Source: an uncultured Pelagibacteraceae bacterium (GTDB lineage: Bacteria > Pseudomonadota > Alphaproteobacteria > Pelagibacterales > Pelagibacteraceae). From it: a stretch of DNA of 40,043 nucleotides. Positions 1 through 10,389 of this stretch are shown piece after piece (positions within the stretch are counted from its first letter, which is position 1; each line of letters begins with the position of its first letter). A program made the position numbers and the translations under genes. Location: contig CACODU010000005.1 of assembly GCA_902626045.1 (NCBI GenBank), positions 1-40,043 on the forward strand. Direction: 5' to 3'. The notes below the pieces were generated by a model. It saw only the letters and a program-made list of their open reading frames with translations, searched no databases and was not told the DNA's origin.

Positions 1-666
1 ATAGGTTTCAGACTTGGCATTAATAGAGGTTGGGATTCAACTTGGTTTGCTAAAAAAAAGGACTTTGGTAAATATTTGATTGAAGATTTTAAGATAAGAA
101 ATTACATAAAGAAAAATATAATCAATTCAGGTGTTTCAGAAATTATTATTGAGCGTTCTTCAAAAAAATGCACAGTTTCAATACATACATCTAGACCAGG
201 ATTTGTAATTGGAAAAAAAGGTGCAGATATTGAAAAAATAAAAAAGAATATTATGAAGATCACAGATAGTGACGTGAATGTTAATATTAAAGAAATAAAA
301 AAACCAGAACTAAACTCTAATCTTGTTGCTGAAAATATAGCACAGCAATTGGTTAAACGAGTCGCGTATAGAAGAGCAATGAAAAGATCAATGCAATCTG
401 CAATGCGATTAAATGCGAAAGGTATAAAAGTAATGTTAAGCGGCAGATTAGCTGGAAACGAAATAGCAAGAACAGAATGGCTTCGTGAAGGAAGCATACC
501 TTCGCATACATTGAGAGCTGATATAGATTACGGTTTCGCAGAGGCTTTAACTACTTATGGTATTATTGGAGTAAAAGTATGGATATATAAAGGTGAACTA
601 ATGGCCAAAGACGTTGAAAATGAAAAAAAAGAAAGGGTGAAGAATGCTACAGCCAGTAAGAACTAA
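1..666 (+). CDS. rpsC: 30S ribosomal protein S3, 5'-truncated by window start
   Basis: Frame 1 is open from base 1 ([36 protein letters not shown]...); KH-domain motif [13 protein letters not shown] and the S3 C-terminal core [27 protein letters not shown]. Confidence 0.97.
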   Translation: MGFRLGINRGWDSTWFAKKKDFGKYLIEDFKIRNYIKKNIINSGVSEIIIERSSKKCTVSIHTSRPGFVIGKKGADIEKIKKNIMKITDSDVNVNIKEIKKPELNSNLVAENIAQQLVKRVAYRRAMKRSMQSAMRLNAKGIKVMLSGRLAGNEIARTEWLREGSIPSHTLRADIDYGFAEALTTYGIIGVKVWIYKGELMAKDVENEKKERVKNATASKN

Positions 667-1048
667 ATATAGAAAAGCATTCAAAGGCAGAATACATGGA
701 AATGCTGCTAGAGCTGTAAAATTGAATTATGGACAATTTGGTTTAAAAGCAGTTCAGCCTGAAAGAATTATTGGTAAACAAATCGAAGCAGCAAGAGTTG
801 CTTTGACAAGATATATGAAGAGAACTGGAAAAGTATGGACAAGAATTTTCCCAAATATTCCAGTATCTAAAAAGCCTACTGAGGTAAGAATGGGTAAAGG
901 CAAAGGATCTCCAGAGTATTATGCATGTAGAGTGAGACCTGGAAGAATTATTTTTGAGATCGACGGTGTTAGTGAGGAAATTGCAAGGGAAGCTTTGTAT
1001 AAAGCATCTGCTAAGTTACCTATTAAAACTAAATTTATAAAAAGATAA
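644..1048 (+). CDS. rplP: 50S ribosomal protein L16
   Basis: [21 protein letters not shown]...; L16 signature and operon position; overlaps rpsC by 23 nt. Confidence 0.97.
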   Translation: MLQPVRTKYRKAFKGRIHGNAARAVKLNYGQFGLKAVQPERIIGKQIEAARVALTRYMKRTGKVWTRIFPNIPVSKKPTEVRMGKGKGSPEYYACRVRPGRIIFEIDGVSEEIAREALYKASAKLPIKTKFIKR

Positions 1049-1237
1049 TGGCTAAGAAAAAAGAAGATAAAAAAATTGACTAAAGACCAAGCAGTTAAAA
1101 AAATCTTAACTCTTAAAAAAGATTTATTTAATATAAGATTTAAAAAAGTTAATAATCAAATAAATAATCCTGCTCAATATAATGAGATTAAAAAAAGTAT
1201 TGCAAGATTATATACAACTATCAAAAACTCAAAATGA
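1048..1237 (+). CDS. rpmC: 50S ribosomal protein L29, reading frame apparently interrupted by an A7 run (or TTG-initiated at 1076)
   Basis: ATG at 1048 gives [11 protein letters not shown]. The L29-like sequence [53 protein letters not shown] is in the +1 frame to TGA 1235-1237. Position between rplP and rpsQ. Confidence 0.85.
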
Positions 1238-1461
1238 CAAAAAAAATTTTAAAAGGGACAGTTACTAGCGCAAAAAATAATAAAACTATTGTAGTTGAGG
1301 TAACTAGAAAATTTAAACACCCATTTTATGAAAAGGTAATTAAAAGATCAAAAAAGTATCACGCGCATGATGAAAAAAATAAATTTAAAGAAGGTATGAG
1401 AGTATCAATAAAAGAGTGCAAACCTATTTCAAAAAAGAAAACTTGGCAGGTAATGGAATAA
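1234..1461 (+). CDS. rpsQ: 30S ribosomal protein S17
   Basis: [48 protein letters not shown]17 core. Confidence 0.96.
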   Translation: MTKKILKGTVTSAKNNKTIVVEVTRKFKHPFYEKVIKRSKKYHAHDEKNKFKEGMRVSIKECKPISKKKTWQVME

Positions 1462-1829
1462 TGATTCAAATTCAAACAGAATTAACAGTCGCAGATAACA
1501 CTGGTGCAAAAAGAGTTGAGTGCATTAAAGTATTAGGTGGCTCAAAAAGAAGATACGCCTCAGTTGGAGATGTAATAGTGATAAGTGTTAAAGATGCTAT
1601 TCCTAAAGGAAAAGTTAAAAAAGGAGCAGTACATAAAGCTGTAGTTGTAAGAACAAGGAAAGAAATTTACAGAGATGATGGTTCTAAAGTACAATTTGAT
1701 AAAAATGCAGTTGTTTTAACCGATGATAAAGGTGAACCTATAGGAACAAGGATATTTGGTCCTGTAACAAGAGAATTAAGATTAAGAGGTCACACTAAAA
1801 TAATATCTTTAGCACCGGAGGTAATTTAA
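1461..1829 (+). CDS. rplN: 50S ribosomal protein L14
   Basis: [37 protein letters not shown]; start placed at ATG 1461 rather than the longer ORF start at 1416. Confidence 0.96.
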   Translation: MIQIQTELTVADNTGAKRVECIKVLGGSKRRYASVGDVIVISVKDAIPKGKVKKGAVHKAVVVRTRKEIYRDDGSKVQFDKNAVVLTDDKGEPIGTRIFGPVTRELRLRGHTKIISLAPEVI

Positions 1830-1830
1830 A

Positions 1831-2082
1831 ATGATTCTAAAAAAAGGTAACCAAGTAAAAATTATTTCTGGAAAAGATAAAGGGAAAACTGGAGAAATCT
1901 TAGAAATAAATAAAAAATTGGATAAAGTTAAAATTAAATCAATCGGTATGATTAAAAGACACACAAAGCCTACAAAAGAAAATAAAGGTGGAATCATTTC
2001 TAAAGAGAGTTTTATACATCAATCTAATGTAAAAAATATTGATAACAAAAAAGTTCAAAAAAAGGTTGTAAATAAAAAATAA
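1831..2082 (+). CDS. rplX: 50S ribosomal protein L24
   Basis: KKGNQVKIISGKDKGKTGEILEI KOW motif; operon position. Confidence 0.95.
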   Translation: MILKKGNQVKIISGKDKGKTGEILEINKKLDKVKIKSIGMIKRHTKPTKENKGGIISKESFIHQSNVKNIDNKKVQKKVVNKK

Positions 2083-2630
2083 TGTCTAGATTAAAAATAA
2101 CATACGAAAAGGAAATAGTGGCTAAACTAATGAGCAAACTTTCACTTACAAATAAACATGATGTTCCAAAAATTCAAAAAATTGTATTAAACATGGGATT
2201 AGGTGAAGATGCATCAGATGGTAAAAAACTTAAAGCATGTTTAGATGATATGGCTTTAATAGCAGGTCAAAAACCTATAATTACAAAATTCACTAAATCA
2301 ATCTCAAACTTCAAAACTAGAAAAGGGTCTAACGCTGGAGTTAAAGTAACTTTAAGATCAAATAAAATGTACGAATTCATTGATAGATTAGTTAATATAG
2401 CATTACCAAGAATAAAAGATTTTAGAGGCTTATCTTTAAAAGGTATTGATAATTCATACAATTATTCTTTTGGTATTAAAGAGCACATTGTATTCCCTGA
2501 GGTAAATTTTGATAAAGTTGATAAAATAAGAGGATTAGATATTGCAATTGTAATATCAAGTAGAAACAAAAAGGATACTTTACAATTGTTGAAAGAGTTT
2601 AATTTTCCATTAAATGAAAAGAAAAACTAA
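2082..2630 (+). CDS. rplE: 50S ribosomal protein L5
   Basis: VPKIQKIVLNMGLGEDASD...GQKPIITKFTKSISNFKTRKG; L5 motifs. Confidence 0.97.
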   Translation: MSRLKITYEKEIVAKLMSKLSLTNKHDVPKIQKIVLNMGLGEDASDGKKLKACLDDMALIAGQKPIITKFTKSISNFKTRKGSNAGVKVTLRSNKMYEFIDRLVNIALPRIKDFRGLSLKGIDNSYNYSFGIKEHIVFPEVNFDKVDKIRGLDIAIVISSRNKKDTLQLLKEFNFPLNEKKN

Positions 2631-2638
2631 GGATTATT

Positions 2639-2944
2639 ATGGCAAAAACTAGTGCAATTCAAAAAAACTTAAAAAGAATGAAGTTAGTAAAAAAATATGC
2701 AAAAAAAAGAGCTGCCTTAAAAAAAATTATAAAAAATAAAAAATTAGAGCTTTCTGAGAGATTTGAGGCACAATTAAAATTGAATAAACTTCCAAAAAAT
2801 TCTGCAAAAATAAGAGTAAGAAATAGATGTGAAGTATCAGGGAGACCTCACGGAGTATATAGAAAATTAAAAATATCAAGAATTGCGCTCAGAGACATGG
2901 CGTCAGCGGGTAAAATTCCTGGAATAACTAAATCAAGCTGGTAG
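2639..2944 (+). CDS. rpsN: 30S ribosomal protein S14
   Basis: RNRCEVSGRPHGVYRKLKISRIALRDMASAGKIPGITKSSW; S14 C-terminus, zinc-independent long form. Confidence 0.97.
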   Translation: MAKTSAIQKNLKRMKLVKKYAKKRAALKKIIKNKKLELSERFEAQLKLNKLPKNSAKIRVRNRCEVSGRPHGVYRKLKISRIALRDMASAGKIPGITKSSW

Positions 2945-2951
2945 GAGAAAT

Positions 2952-3350
2952 ATGACATTTACAGATCCAATAGGTGATATGTTTTCTAGAATAAGAAACG
3001 GACAGATGAGATCATTAAATTCTGTTGAAATACCATCTTCTAAATTTAGAAAAAATATTTTAGAAATACTTAAAAATGAGGGATATATTAAAGATTATTT
3101 TATAGAAAAAACTGAAAATAAAAAAACTAGCTTAAAAATATCACTTAAATATTATGAAGGTGACCCAGTTATTAAAGAAATTAAAAGAATTTCTAAACCT
3201 GGTAGAAGAGTTTACTCAAGAGCAACTAGTATCCCAAAAGTTATGAATGGTTTAGGTCTAGCTATTTTATCTACACCAAAAGGTGTGATGAGCGATACGG
3301 AAGCTAGAAAAAATAATGTTGGTGGTGAAATAATTTGTAGGGTTTTCTAA
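2952..3350 (+). CDS. rpsH: 30S ribosomal protein S8
   Basis: DPIGDMFSRIRNGQ...STPKGVMSDTEARKNNVGGEIICRVF. Confidence 0.97.
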   Translation: MTFTDPIGDMFSRIRNGQMRSLNSVEIPSSKFRKNILEILKNEGYIKDYFIEKTENKKTSLKISLKYYEGDPVIKEIKRISKPGRRVYSRATSIPKVMNGLGLAILSTPKGVMSDTEARKNNVGGEIICRVF

Positions 3351-3892
3351 TGTCAAAAATTGGTAAAAAAAATATATTAATACCTAAAGACTCCTCAATT
3401 AAAATTGAAGGAGCTGATTTAACAATCTCAGGTCCAAAAGGCACAAAAAAACTAACAATTAATGATAAAATTTTTTCCTCAAAGTTAATTGATAGTGAAT
3501 TTCAAATAATGCCTTTACAAAAAAAAATTGATAAAAAAACTTCAATAATGTGGGGTACTTTTAGAAGTTTGGTAAATAATGCTGTATTTGGAGTTTCTAA
3601 AGGACACGAAAAGATATTAGAACTTAACGGTGTCGGTTTTAGAGCGAGCTTAAAAGGTGAATTTCTTAATTTACAAATTGGTTTTAGTCATGACGTTAAT
3701 TTTAAAATACCTAAAGAAATTAAGATAACTGTTGAGAAACAAACAATAATAAAAATCAATGGCGTTGATAAAGAATTAGTTACCAAAATCGCAGCAGATA
3801 TTAAAAATTTAAAACCTGTTGAACCTTATAAAGCTAAAGGCATTAAAGAAAGAGGTCAATTTGTTTTAAGGAAAGAAGGTAAAAAGAAGTAA
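3350..3892 (+). CDS. rplF: 50S ribosomal protein L6
   Basis: MSKIGKKNILIP...NGVGFRASLKG...PVEPYKAKGIKERGQFVLRKEGKKK. Confidence 0.97.
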   Translation: MSKIGKKNILIPKDSSIKIEGADLTISGPKGTKKLTINDKIFSSKLIDSEFQIMPLQKKIDKKTSIMWGTFRSLVNNAVFGVSKGHEKILELNGVGFRASLKGEFLNLQIGFSHDVNFKIPKEIKITVEKQTIIKINGVDKELVTKIAADIKNLKPVEPYKAKGIKERGQFVLRKEGKKK

Positions 3893-4245
3893 TGAAAAAA
3901 CTTAATAATAAGATTAAAAGAAAGTTAAGAAATAGAAAAAGACTTAAGAGTGTTAATCAGAATAGATTGAGAGTGTCAGTATCTAAATCTCTTAATAATT
4001 TGTCAGCGCAAATAATAGACGATAAGCAAAAAAAAACATTAGTTTCTGCTTCATCTATTGAAAAGGAAATTAAATCAAAAAAAATAAAAAAAATGGAAAA
4101 ATCTAGTTTGATTGGTGAAATACTTGCTAAAAGAGCAAAAGATAAAAACATAAAAGAAGTTTATTTTGATAGAGGTGAGTATAAGTATCATGGAAGAATT
4201 AAAACATTTGCCGAAACACTAAGAAAAAATGGATTAAAATTTTAA
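3892..4245 (+). CDS. rplR: 50S ribosomal protein L18
   Basis: [20 protein letters not shown]...[28 protein letters not shown]. Confidence 0.96.
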   Translation: MKKLNNKIKRKLRNRKRLKSVNQNRLRVSVSKSLNNLSAQIIDDKQKKTLVSASSIEKEIKSKKIKKMEKSSLIGEILAKRAKDKNIKEVYFDRGEYKYHGRIKTFAETLRKNGLKF

Positions 4246-4246
4246 T

Positions 4247-4765
4247 ATGGCTGAAAATATAAAATCTGAAAACGATATAAAAGAAAAATTAGTTGCTATT
4301 AACAGGATAACTAAAGTTGTAAAAGGCGGTAGAAGATTTGGCTTTGCAGCATTAGTTGTTGTAGGCAATCAAAAAGGGTCTATTGGGATAGGCCAAGGTA
4401 AATCAAAACAAGTGCCGGACGCAATTAAAAAAGCTACAGAAGTGGCCAAGAGAAGTTTAATCAAAATTCCATTAAAAGAAGGAAGAACTCTTCATCACGA
4501 TGTAGAGGGTAAAAATGGTTCTGGAAAAGTTTTTTTGAGAGCTGCTCCAGCAGGAACAGGAATAATTGCTGGAGGACCAATAAGATCAGTCTGCGAAGTT
4601 CTAGGTATCCAAGACGTTGTTGCTAAGTCTTTAGGATCTGCAAATCCTCATAATGTTTTAAAAGCTTGTGTGAATGGGTTAAAATCTCAAATTACTCCTA
4701 AATTATTATCAGCAATCCGTGGAAAAAAAATATCAGATATAGTTTTGAAAAGAGAGGCCAAATAA
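4247..4765 (+). CDS. rpsE: 30S ribosomal protein S5
   Basis: [45 protein letters not shown]. Confidence 0.97.
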   Translation: MAENIKSENDIKEKLVAINRITKVVKGGRRFGFAALVVVGNQKGSIGIGQGKSKQVPDAIKKATEVAKRSLIKIPLKEGRTLHHDVEGKNGSGKVFLRAAPAGTGIIAGGPIRSVCEVLGIQDVVAKSLGSANPHNVLKACVNGLKSQITPKLLSAIRGKKISDIVLKREAK

Positions 4766-5217
4766 TGGAACTGAATAGTTTGATTAAAAATAATAAAAAA
4801 AAAATCAGAGTCGGAAGAGGTATTGGTTCTGGAAAAGGAAAAACTTCTTCTAGAGGTCATAAAGGTCAGAAGTCAAGATCAGGTGTAGCGATAAAAAGCT
4901 TTGAAGGGGGTCAAATGCCTCTATATAGAAGACTACCCAAAAGAGGATTTAGATCCTTAAAAAAAGATTATACTGCAGTTTTAAACCTGTCTAAAATTCA
5001 AAATATATTAGATAAATCTAAAAATGATATAAAAAATTCCTTAGATTTGAAAATTTTAAAAGAAAAAAAACTAATAAATAATAAATTTCTTAAATTAAAG
5101 ATATTAGGAAACGGTGAAATTAAAAAAAATATTGTGATTTCTGCAAATTTTGCATCAAAGCAAGCTTTATCTAAAATTGAAAAAATTGGTGGAAAGATAA
5201 ACATAATTAAAAAATAG
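4765..5217 (+). CDS. rplO: 50S ribosomal protein L15
   Basis: RVGRGIGSGKGKTSSRGHKGQKSRSGVAIKSFEGGQMPLYRRLPKRGF. Confidence 0.96.
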   Translation: MELNSLIKNNKKKIRVGRGIGSGKGKTSSRGHKGQKSRSGVAIKSFEGGQMPLYRRLPKRGFRSLKKDYTAVLNLSKIQNILDKSKNDIKNSLDLKILKEKKLINNKFLKLKILGNGEIKKNIVISANFASKQALSKIEKIGGKINIIKK

Positions 5218-5223
5218 AATATT

Positions 5224-6528
5224 ATGTCTAGCGAAACGATCAATACAGCCGGTGCCTTTAGTCAAGCAAAAGATCTTAAAAGTAGAATATTATTTACGAT
5301 AATAATATTAATAATTTATCGTCTAGGTACTTATGTTCCTTTAGCTGGGATTGACCCATTAGCTTTAAAAGAAATAATGGCCTCGAGCCAAAAAGGCTTG
5401 TTAGGAATGTTTAATATGTTTTCTGGTGGTGCGGTAACTAGGATGGCAATTTTTGCTTTAGGTATTATGCCATATATCTCCTCTTCAATTATAGTGCAGT
5501 TGCTTACAGGAGTTTCAGATTATTTTAAAAGCTTGAAAGAACAAGGAGAAATTGGAAGAAAAAAAATTACACAAATAACTCGATACGGAACAGTCTTAAT
5601 CGCTTGCCTTCAAGGTTATGGTGTCTCAGTTGGATTAGAGAATGCAGGAAATTTAGTAATTGAACCTGGTATGTCATTTAGGATCATAACAACTATCTCA
5701 CTTGTTGCTGGAACAACTTTTCTAATGTGGTTAGGAGAACAAATAACACTTAGAGGTGTTGGTAATGGAATTTCATTAATTATTTTTTCTGGAATTGTAG
5801 CTGAAATTCCAAGAGCTTTAGCATCTACTTTTGAACTTGGTAGAACTGGAGCATTATCTGCACTTATGATTGTTGGTATTTTTGTTTTGGTAATTTTAAC
5901 AGTTCTTTTCATCGTATTTTTTGAGAGGGCAATGAGAAAAATTTTAATTAATTATCCTAAAAGACAAGTTGGAAACAAGATGTATGGAGGAGAGTCGTCT
6001 CACTTACCTTTAAAAATTAATACAGCTGGTGTTATACCAGCTATATTTGCGTCAGCTTTGTTACTTTTACCTATAACAATATCAAATTTTGGTTTTGCTG
6101 AGTCAGATACTTTTTTAAAAATTTCATCAATGTTTACTCAAGGTCAACCTTTGTACATGTTGCTTTATGCCTCTGGAATAATATTTTTCTCATTTTTTTA
6201 TACTTCAATTGTTTTTAATCCAAAGGAGACTGCTGAAAATTTAAGAAAATATGGAGGCTATATACCGGGAATACGCCCAGGTGATAGAACTGCAGAATAT
6301 ATAGATACAATATTAATGAGATTAACTACTGTCGGTGCTTTATATTTAACTTTTGTTTGTTTGATGCCAGAATTTTTAATTGCTAAGTATCCAATTCCAT
6401 TTTACTTAGGCGGTACATCAATTTTAATTGTTGTTGTTGTAGCTATGGATACTGTTACGCAGGTCCAAACAAGACTAATGAGCTCACAATATGAGTCTTT
6501 AATTAAAAAAACAAAATTTGGTAAATAA
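5224..6528 (+). CDS. secY: Sec translocon subunit SecY
   Basis: ILFTIIILIIYRLGTYVPLAGID...GEIGRKKITQITRYGT...GGYIPGIRPGDRTAEYID. Confidence 0.98.
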   Translation: MSSETINTAGAFSQAKDLKSRILFTIIILIIYRLGTYVPLAGIDPLALKEIMASSQKGLLGMFNMFSGGAVTRMAIFALGIMPYISSSIIVQLLTGVSDYFKSLKEQGEIGRKKITQITRYGTVLIACLQGYGVSVGLENAGNLVIEPGMSFRIITTISLVAGTTFLMWLGEQITLRGVGNGISLIIFSGIVAEIPRALASTFELGRTGALSALMIVGIFVLVILTVLFIVFFERAMRKILINYPKRQVGNKMYGGESSHLPLKINTAGVIPAIFASALLLLPITISNFGFAESDTFLKISSMFTQGQPLYMLLYASGIIFFSFFYTSIVFNPKETAENLRKYGGYIPGIRPGDRTAEYIDTILMRLTTVGALYLTFVCLMPEFLIAKYPIPFYLGGTSILIVVVVAMDTVTQVQTRLMSSQYESLIKKTKFGK

Positions 6529-6536
6529 CTGAGTAA

Positions 6537-7103
6537 ATGAATATAGTTATATTTGGTCCACCCGGTGCTGGTAAAGGCACTCAATCAAACTTGATTGTAA
6601 AAAAATTTGATTTACATCAACTTTCAACAGGTGCTTTACTTAGAAAAGAAATTAAAGACAATACTAATCTTGGAAAAAAAATTTCTTCTATTATTAATGA
6701 AGGAAACTTAGTTTCAGACGAAATAGTTGGTAATTTGATTGAAAAATATATTTCAAATAATATTTATAAAGGCAGATTAATTTTTGATGGTTATCCTAGA
6801 AATTTAATTCAGGCAAAAAATTTAAATCGACTATTGAAAAAATATAATCAGAAGATTGATATTGTGTTAAAATTATCTGTTACTTTAGAGACAATAAAAA
6901 AAAGAATTTCAGAAAGAAAAGATTTAGAAAAAAGAACAGATGATAGTGAGGAAATAGCTATTAAAAGATTTGTAACTTATGAGGATAATATAAAACCTGT
7001 AATAGATTTTTATAAACAATCTAATTTACTTAAGGTAGTCGATGGAGAGGGGTCTATAATTGAAATTAATGATGAAATTAGCGGCTTAATTGAAGGTATC
7101 TAG
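6537..7103 (+). CDS. adk: adenylate kinase (short LID form)
   Basis: [17 protein letters not shown]-loop; [22 protein letters not shown]; operon position. Confidence 0.96.
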   Translation: MNIVIFGPPGAGKGTQSNLIVKKFDLHQLSTGALLRKEIKDNTNLGKKISSIINEGNLVSDEIVGNLIEKYISNNIYKGRLIFDGYPRNLIQAKNLNRLLKKYNQKIDIVLKLSVTLETIKKRISERKDLEKRTDDSEEIAIKRFVTYEDNIKPVIDFYKQSNLLKVVDGEGSIIEINDEISGLIEGI

Positions 7104-7161
7104 GGTTGACTTTAAAGGATTAGACAATATAAATACGCAGGAAATAAAAACTCATAAATTT

Positions 7162-7545
7162 ATGGCTCGTATCGCAGGGATAAACATTCCACAGAATAAA
7201 GTTGTTAGCATTGCTTTAACTTATATCCATGGAATAGGGTTACATTCATCAAAAAAAATATGTAAAAAATTGGATATTTCTGAGACAAAAAGAGTAAATC
7301 AATTATCAGAGGAACAAGTTTTAAAAATAAGAGAATACATTGATGCCAATCATAAAGTTGAAGGTGATTTACGCAGAGAAGTTTCAGTAAATATTAAAAG
7401 ATTAGTAGATCTTGCTTGTTATAGAGGATCTAGACATAAAAAAAAATTACCAGTGAGGGGTCAAAGAACACAATGTAATGCTAGAACAAGAAAAGGTAAG
7501 GCAATTGCTATTGCTGGAAAAAAATTAACACCACTTAAAAAATAG
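7162..7545 (+). CDS. rpsM: 30S ribosomal protein S13
   Basis: [26 protein letters not shown]...[26 protein letters not shown]; start placed at ATG 7162 inside the longer ORF (TTG 7090). Confidence 0.96.
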   Translation: MARIAGINIPQNKVVSIALTYIHGIGLHSSKKICKKLDISETKRVNQLSEEQVLKIREYIDANHKVEGDLRREVSVNIKRLVDLACYRGSRHKKKLPVRGQRTQCNARTRKGKAIAIAGKKLTPLKK

Positions 7546-7551
7546 AGATTA

Positions 7552-7995
7552 ATGAATAAAAAAGACGAAAAAAAAGATGTTAAAGAAGTAAAAAAAATTG
7601 AAACTAAAAAAATAAGTTCTTTTAAAAAAAAGAAAAAGGTTAAAAAAAATATTACTTCTGGCATAGCATATGTTTACTCAACCTTTAATAATACAATTAT
7701 TTCTATTGCTGATGAAAATGGTAATGTTGTATCTTGGTCATCAGCAGGATCAAAAGGTTTTAAAGGTTCAAGAAAATCAACTCCATATGCAGCGCAAGTA
7801 GCTGCAGATGACGCGGGGGCAAAAGCATTTGAGCAAGGTTTACGAACATTAACTGTTCAAGTTAAGGGACCTGGTTCAGGAAGAGAGACAGCTCTTAGAT
7901 CTTTGCAATCAAGAGGATTTAAAATTCTATCAATAAAAGACACTACACCAATGCCACATAATGGTGCAAGACCACCAAAAAGAAGGAGAGTATAA
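7552..7995 (+). CDS. rpsK: 30S ribosomal protein S11 with Lys-rich N-terminal extension
   Basis: [49 protein letters not shown]...[11 protein letters not shown]. Confidence 0.97.
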   Translation: MNKKDEKKDVKEVKKIETKKISSFKKKKKVKKNITSGIAYVYSTFNNTIISIADENGNVVSWSSAGSKGFKGSRKSTPYAAQVAADDAGAKAFEQGLRTLTVQVKGPGSGRETALRSLQSRGFKILSIKDTTPMPHNGARPPKRRRV

Positions 7996-9029
7996 TGCAA
8001 GCAACAACTAATATAATTGACAAAAATTGGAAAGCACTTATTAAACCAAATAAGTTAGATATTTCTAGCAATGAAGACAAGACCATAGCTAAAGTGGTTG
8101 CTGAACCGTTAGAAAAAGGTTTTGGTCAAACTATAGGAAATTCTTTAAGAAGAATATTATTATCATCTATTCAAGGTGCAGCAGTTACAGCAATTCAAAT
8201 TGATGGAGTTTTGCATGAATTTTCTTCAATAAAAGGGGTAAGCGAAGATGTTACAGATATTGTTTTAAATGTCAAAAATTTAGCAATCAAATCATCTACC
8301 TCGAGTCCAAAAAAAATTATTTTAGATATTAAGGGACCAAAAGAAGTTAAAGCTAAAGATATTACATTGGTGCCAGAAATAGAGATACTAAACCCCGAAC
8401 AAACGATATGTAATCTTGATGAAAAAACTCATTTTCATATGGAGTTAATGGTTAGCACTGGAAAAGGTTACGTACCAGCACCAAAAAACAAGTCAGATGA
8501 AAGTCCCCTTGGTTTAATTTCAATAGACTCTTTATTTAGTCCAGTTAAAAAAGTTTCTTTTTCAGTTGAAAATACAAGAGCAGGTAGTGCCTTAGATTAT
8601 GACAAACTACTTATGACTGTTGAAACGAATGGAACTGTAGACGCTGAGGATGCGATTGCCTATTCAGCCAGAATTTTTCAAGATCAACTTTCAATGTTTG
8701 TAAATTTTGAGGATCCTCAAGAGGTTGTAAAAGAAGTAAAATCCTCAGAACCTGAATTTAATAGAAATTTACTTAAAAGAGTTGAGGAGCTTGAACTTTC
8801 TGTTAGATCAATGAACTGTTTAAAAAACGACAATATAATTTATATAGGTGACTTGGTACAAAAAACAGAGCCTGAAATGTTAAGAACTCCAAACTTTGGA
8901 AGAAAATCACTAAATGAAATTAAAGAAGTGCTAAATACCATGTCATTATATTTAGGAATGGAAATACCAAATTGGCCACCAGATAATATTGCTGAACTTT
9001 CAAAAAAATTAGAAGAAAACAATTACTAA
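7995..9029 (+). CDS. rpoA: DNA-directed RNA polymerase subunit alpha
   Basis: [41 protein letters not shown] and [19 protein letters not shown]. Confidence 0.98.
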   Translation: MQATTNIIDKNWKALIKPNKLDISSNEDKTIAKVVAEPLEKGFGQTIGNSLRRILLSSIQGAAVTAIQIDGVLHEFSSIKGVSEDVTDIVLNVKNLAIKSSTSSPKKIILDIKGPKEVKAKDITLVPEIEILNPEQTICNLDEKTHFHMELMVSTGKGYVPAPKNKSDESPLGLISIDSLFSPVKKVSFSVENTRAGSALDYDKLLMTVETNGTVDAEDAIAYSARIFQDQLSMFVNFEDPQEVVKEVKSSEPEFNRNLLKRVEELELSVRSMNCLKNDNIIYIGDLVQKTEPEMLRTPNFGRKSLNEIKEVLNTMSLYLGMEIPNWPPDNIAELSKKLEENNY

Positions 9030-9478
9030 TGAGACACGGTATAGGATATAGAAAGCTAAATAAAACCGGAGAACATCGTAAAGCTTTGTTTAAAAACATG
9101 CTTAATTCATTGATAAAGTATGAGCAGATAATTACAACACTACCTAAAGCCAAGGAGTTAAAACCACAGATCGATAAAGTAATTACAATCGGAAAAAAAA
9201 ATATACTTAGTAACAAAAAAAGATTATTTTCTAAATTGCAGGATAAAAAATCTGTAACTAAAGTATTTGATGAATTATCAAAAAGATACAGTTCGAGAAA
9301 AGGTGGTTATTCGAGGGTTTTAAGAGCTGGATTTAGAACAGGTGATGATGCTCCAATGGCCGTTATAGAACTAGTAGATAGAAATCCTGAAGCAAAAAAA
9401 GTAGATAAGCCGAAAAAAATTGAAACAAAAGATAAAAAAAAAACAGCTCAACCAGAGACTAAAGTAGCAAGTAAATAA
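9029..9478 (+). CDS. rplQ: 50S ribosomal protein L17
   Basis: [46 protein letters not shown]. Confidence 0.97.
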   Translation: MRHGIGYRKLNKTGEHRKALFKNMLNSLIKYEQIITTLPKAKELKPQIDKVITIGKKNILSNKKRLFSKLQDKKSVTKVFDELSKRYSSRKGGYSRVLRAGFRTGDDAPMAVIELVDRNPEAKKVDKPKKIETKDKKKTAQPETKVASK

Positions 9479-9489
9479 ATTAAGTTTTC

Positions 9490-10389
9490 ATGCCCAAATC
9501 ATATACTGTAGATGATGATTATAATGATTCACGTCTAGATAAATGGTTTAAAAATAATGTAATTAACTTACCGCACTCTTTATTAGAAAAAATACTTAGA
9601 CAAAATAAAATTAAAGTTAATAAAAAAAAAACTAAATCATCTTATAGACTTCAAACGGGTGATTTAATTGAGATATATGATATTTCTAAGCTTAAACCTG
9701 TAGATAAAAAAGAAAAGATTAAATATTCACCTAAAAAAAAAGAAATCGGCACATATGATGATTATGTAATTGAAGATAATGAAAACTTTATAGTAATTAA
9801 TAAACCAATTGGTATACCAGTTCAATCAGGCACTAAATCATTTAAAAACATTATAGATATAATAAAAAATACAAAATATTTTGAAAATTCAAAACCTTTC
9901 ATTGTACACAGATTAGATAAAGAGACGTCAGGGGTTTTGATAATAGCTAAAAATAGAAAATATGCCCAATTATTTACTTCACTTTTTAGAATCAGGAAAA
10001 TTCATAAAACTTATTTAGCTATAGTGTATGGAAAAGTTGAAAAATCTTTAAAAGTAATGAAAGATGATTTAATCTATTACGAAAATAATAAAAAAATTGT
10101 TCAAAAAGCTATATCAAATCTTAAAATTATTAAATCAAATGATGGTTATTCTTACTTGGAGTTAAATCCTATTACTGGAAGAAAGCATCAATTAAGAAAG
10201 CAATTACTTAAAATTGGATCTCCAATAATAGGAGATGATAAATATTTTTTAAATGACAGGAATAGAATAAAAATTAAAAATCTTATGTTACATGCATATA
10301 AAATTAAGTTTATGATTAACAATATTCAATATAATTTTAAAGCAAAGTATAACGATTTATTCGAAGACTTTCTTAAAAAAAATTTTTAA
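9490..10389 (+). CDS. rluC: RluC/RluD-family ribosomal large-subunit pseudouridine synthase
   Basis: N-terminal S4-like region RLDKWFKNN...; catalytic motif HRLDKETSGVLIIAKN; GRKHQLRKQL. Confidence 0.88.
   Translation: MPKSYTVDDDYNDSRLDKWFKNNVINLPHSLLEKILRQNKIKVNKKKTKSSYRLQTGDLIEIYDISKLKPVDKKEKIKYSPKKKEIGTYDDYVIEDNENFIVINKPIGIPVQSGTKSFKNIIDIIKNTKYFENSKPFIVHRLDKETSGVLIIAKNRKYAQLFTSLFRIRKIHKTYLAIVYGKVEKSLKVMKDDLIYYENNKKIVQKAISNLKIIKSNDGYSYLELNPITGRKHQLRKQLLKIGSPIIGDDKYFLNDRNRIKIKNLMLHAYKIKFMINNIQYNFKAKYNDLFEDFLKKNF

Noticed and set aside
102-497. Minus-strand ORF of 131 aa inside rpsC
   Set aside because: Antisense to a highly conserved ribosomal gene; hydrophobic low-complexity translation from AT-rich coding sequence.
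5616-5912. Minus-strand ORF inside secY
   Set aside because: Fully antisense to secY, no recognisable domain; shadow ORF.
8920-9216. Minus-strand ORF across rpoA/rplQ
   Set aside because: Antisense shadow ORF across two confident genes.
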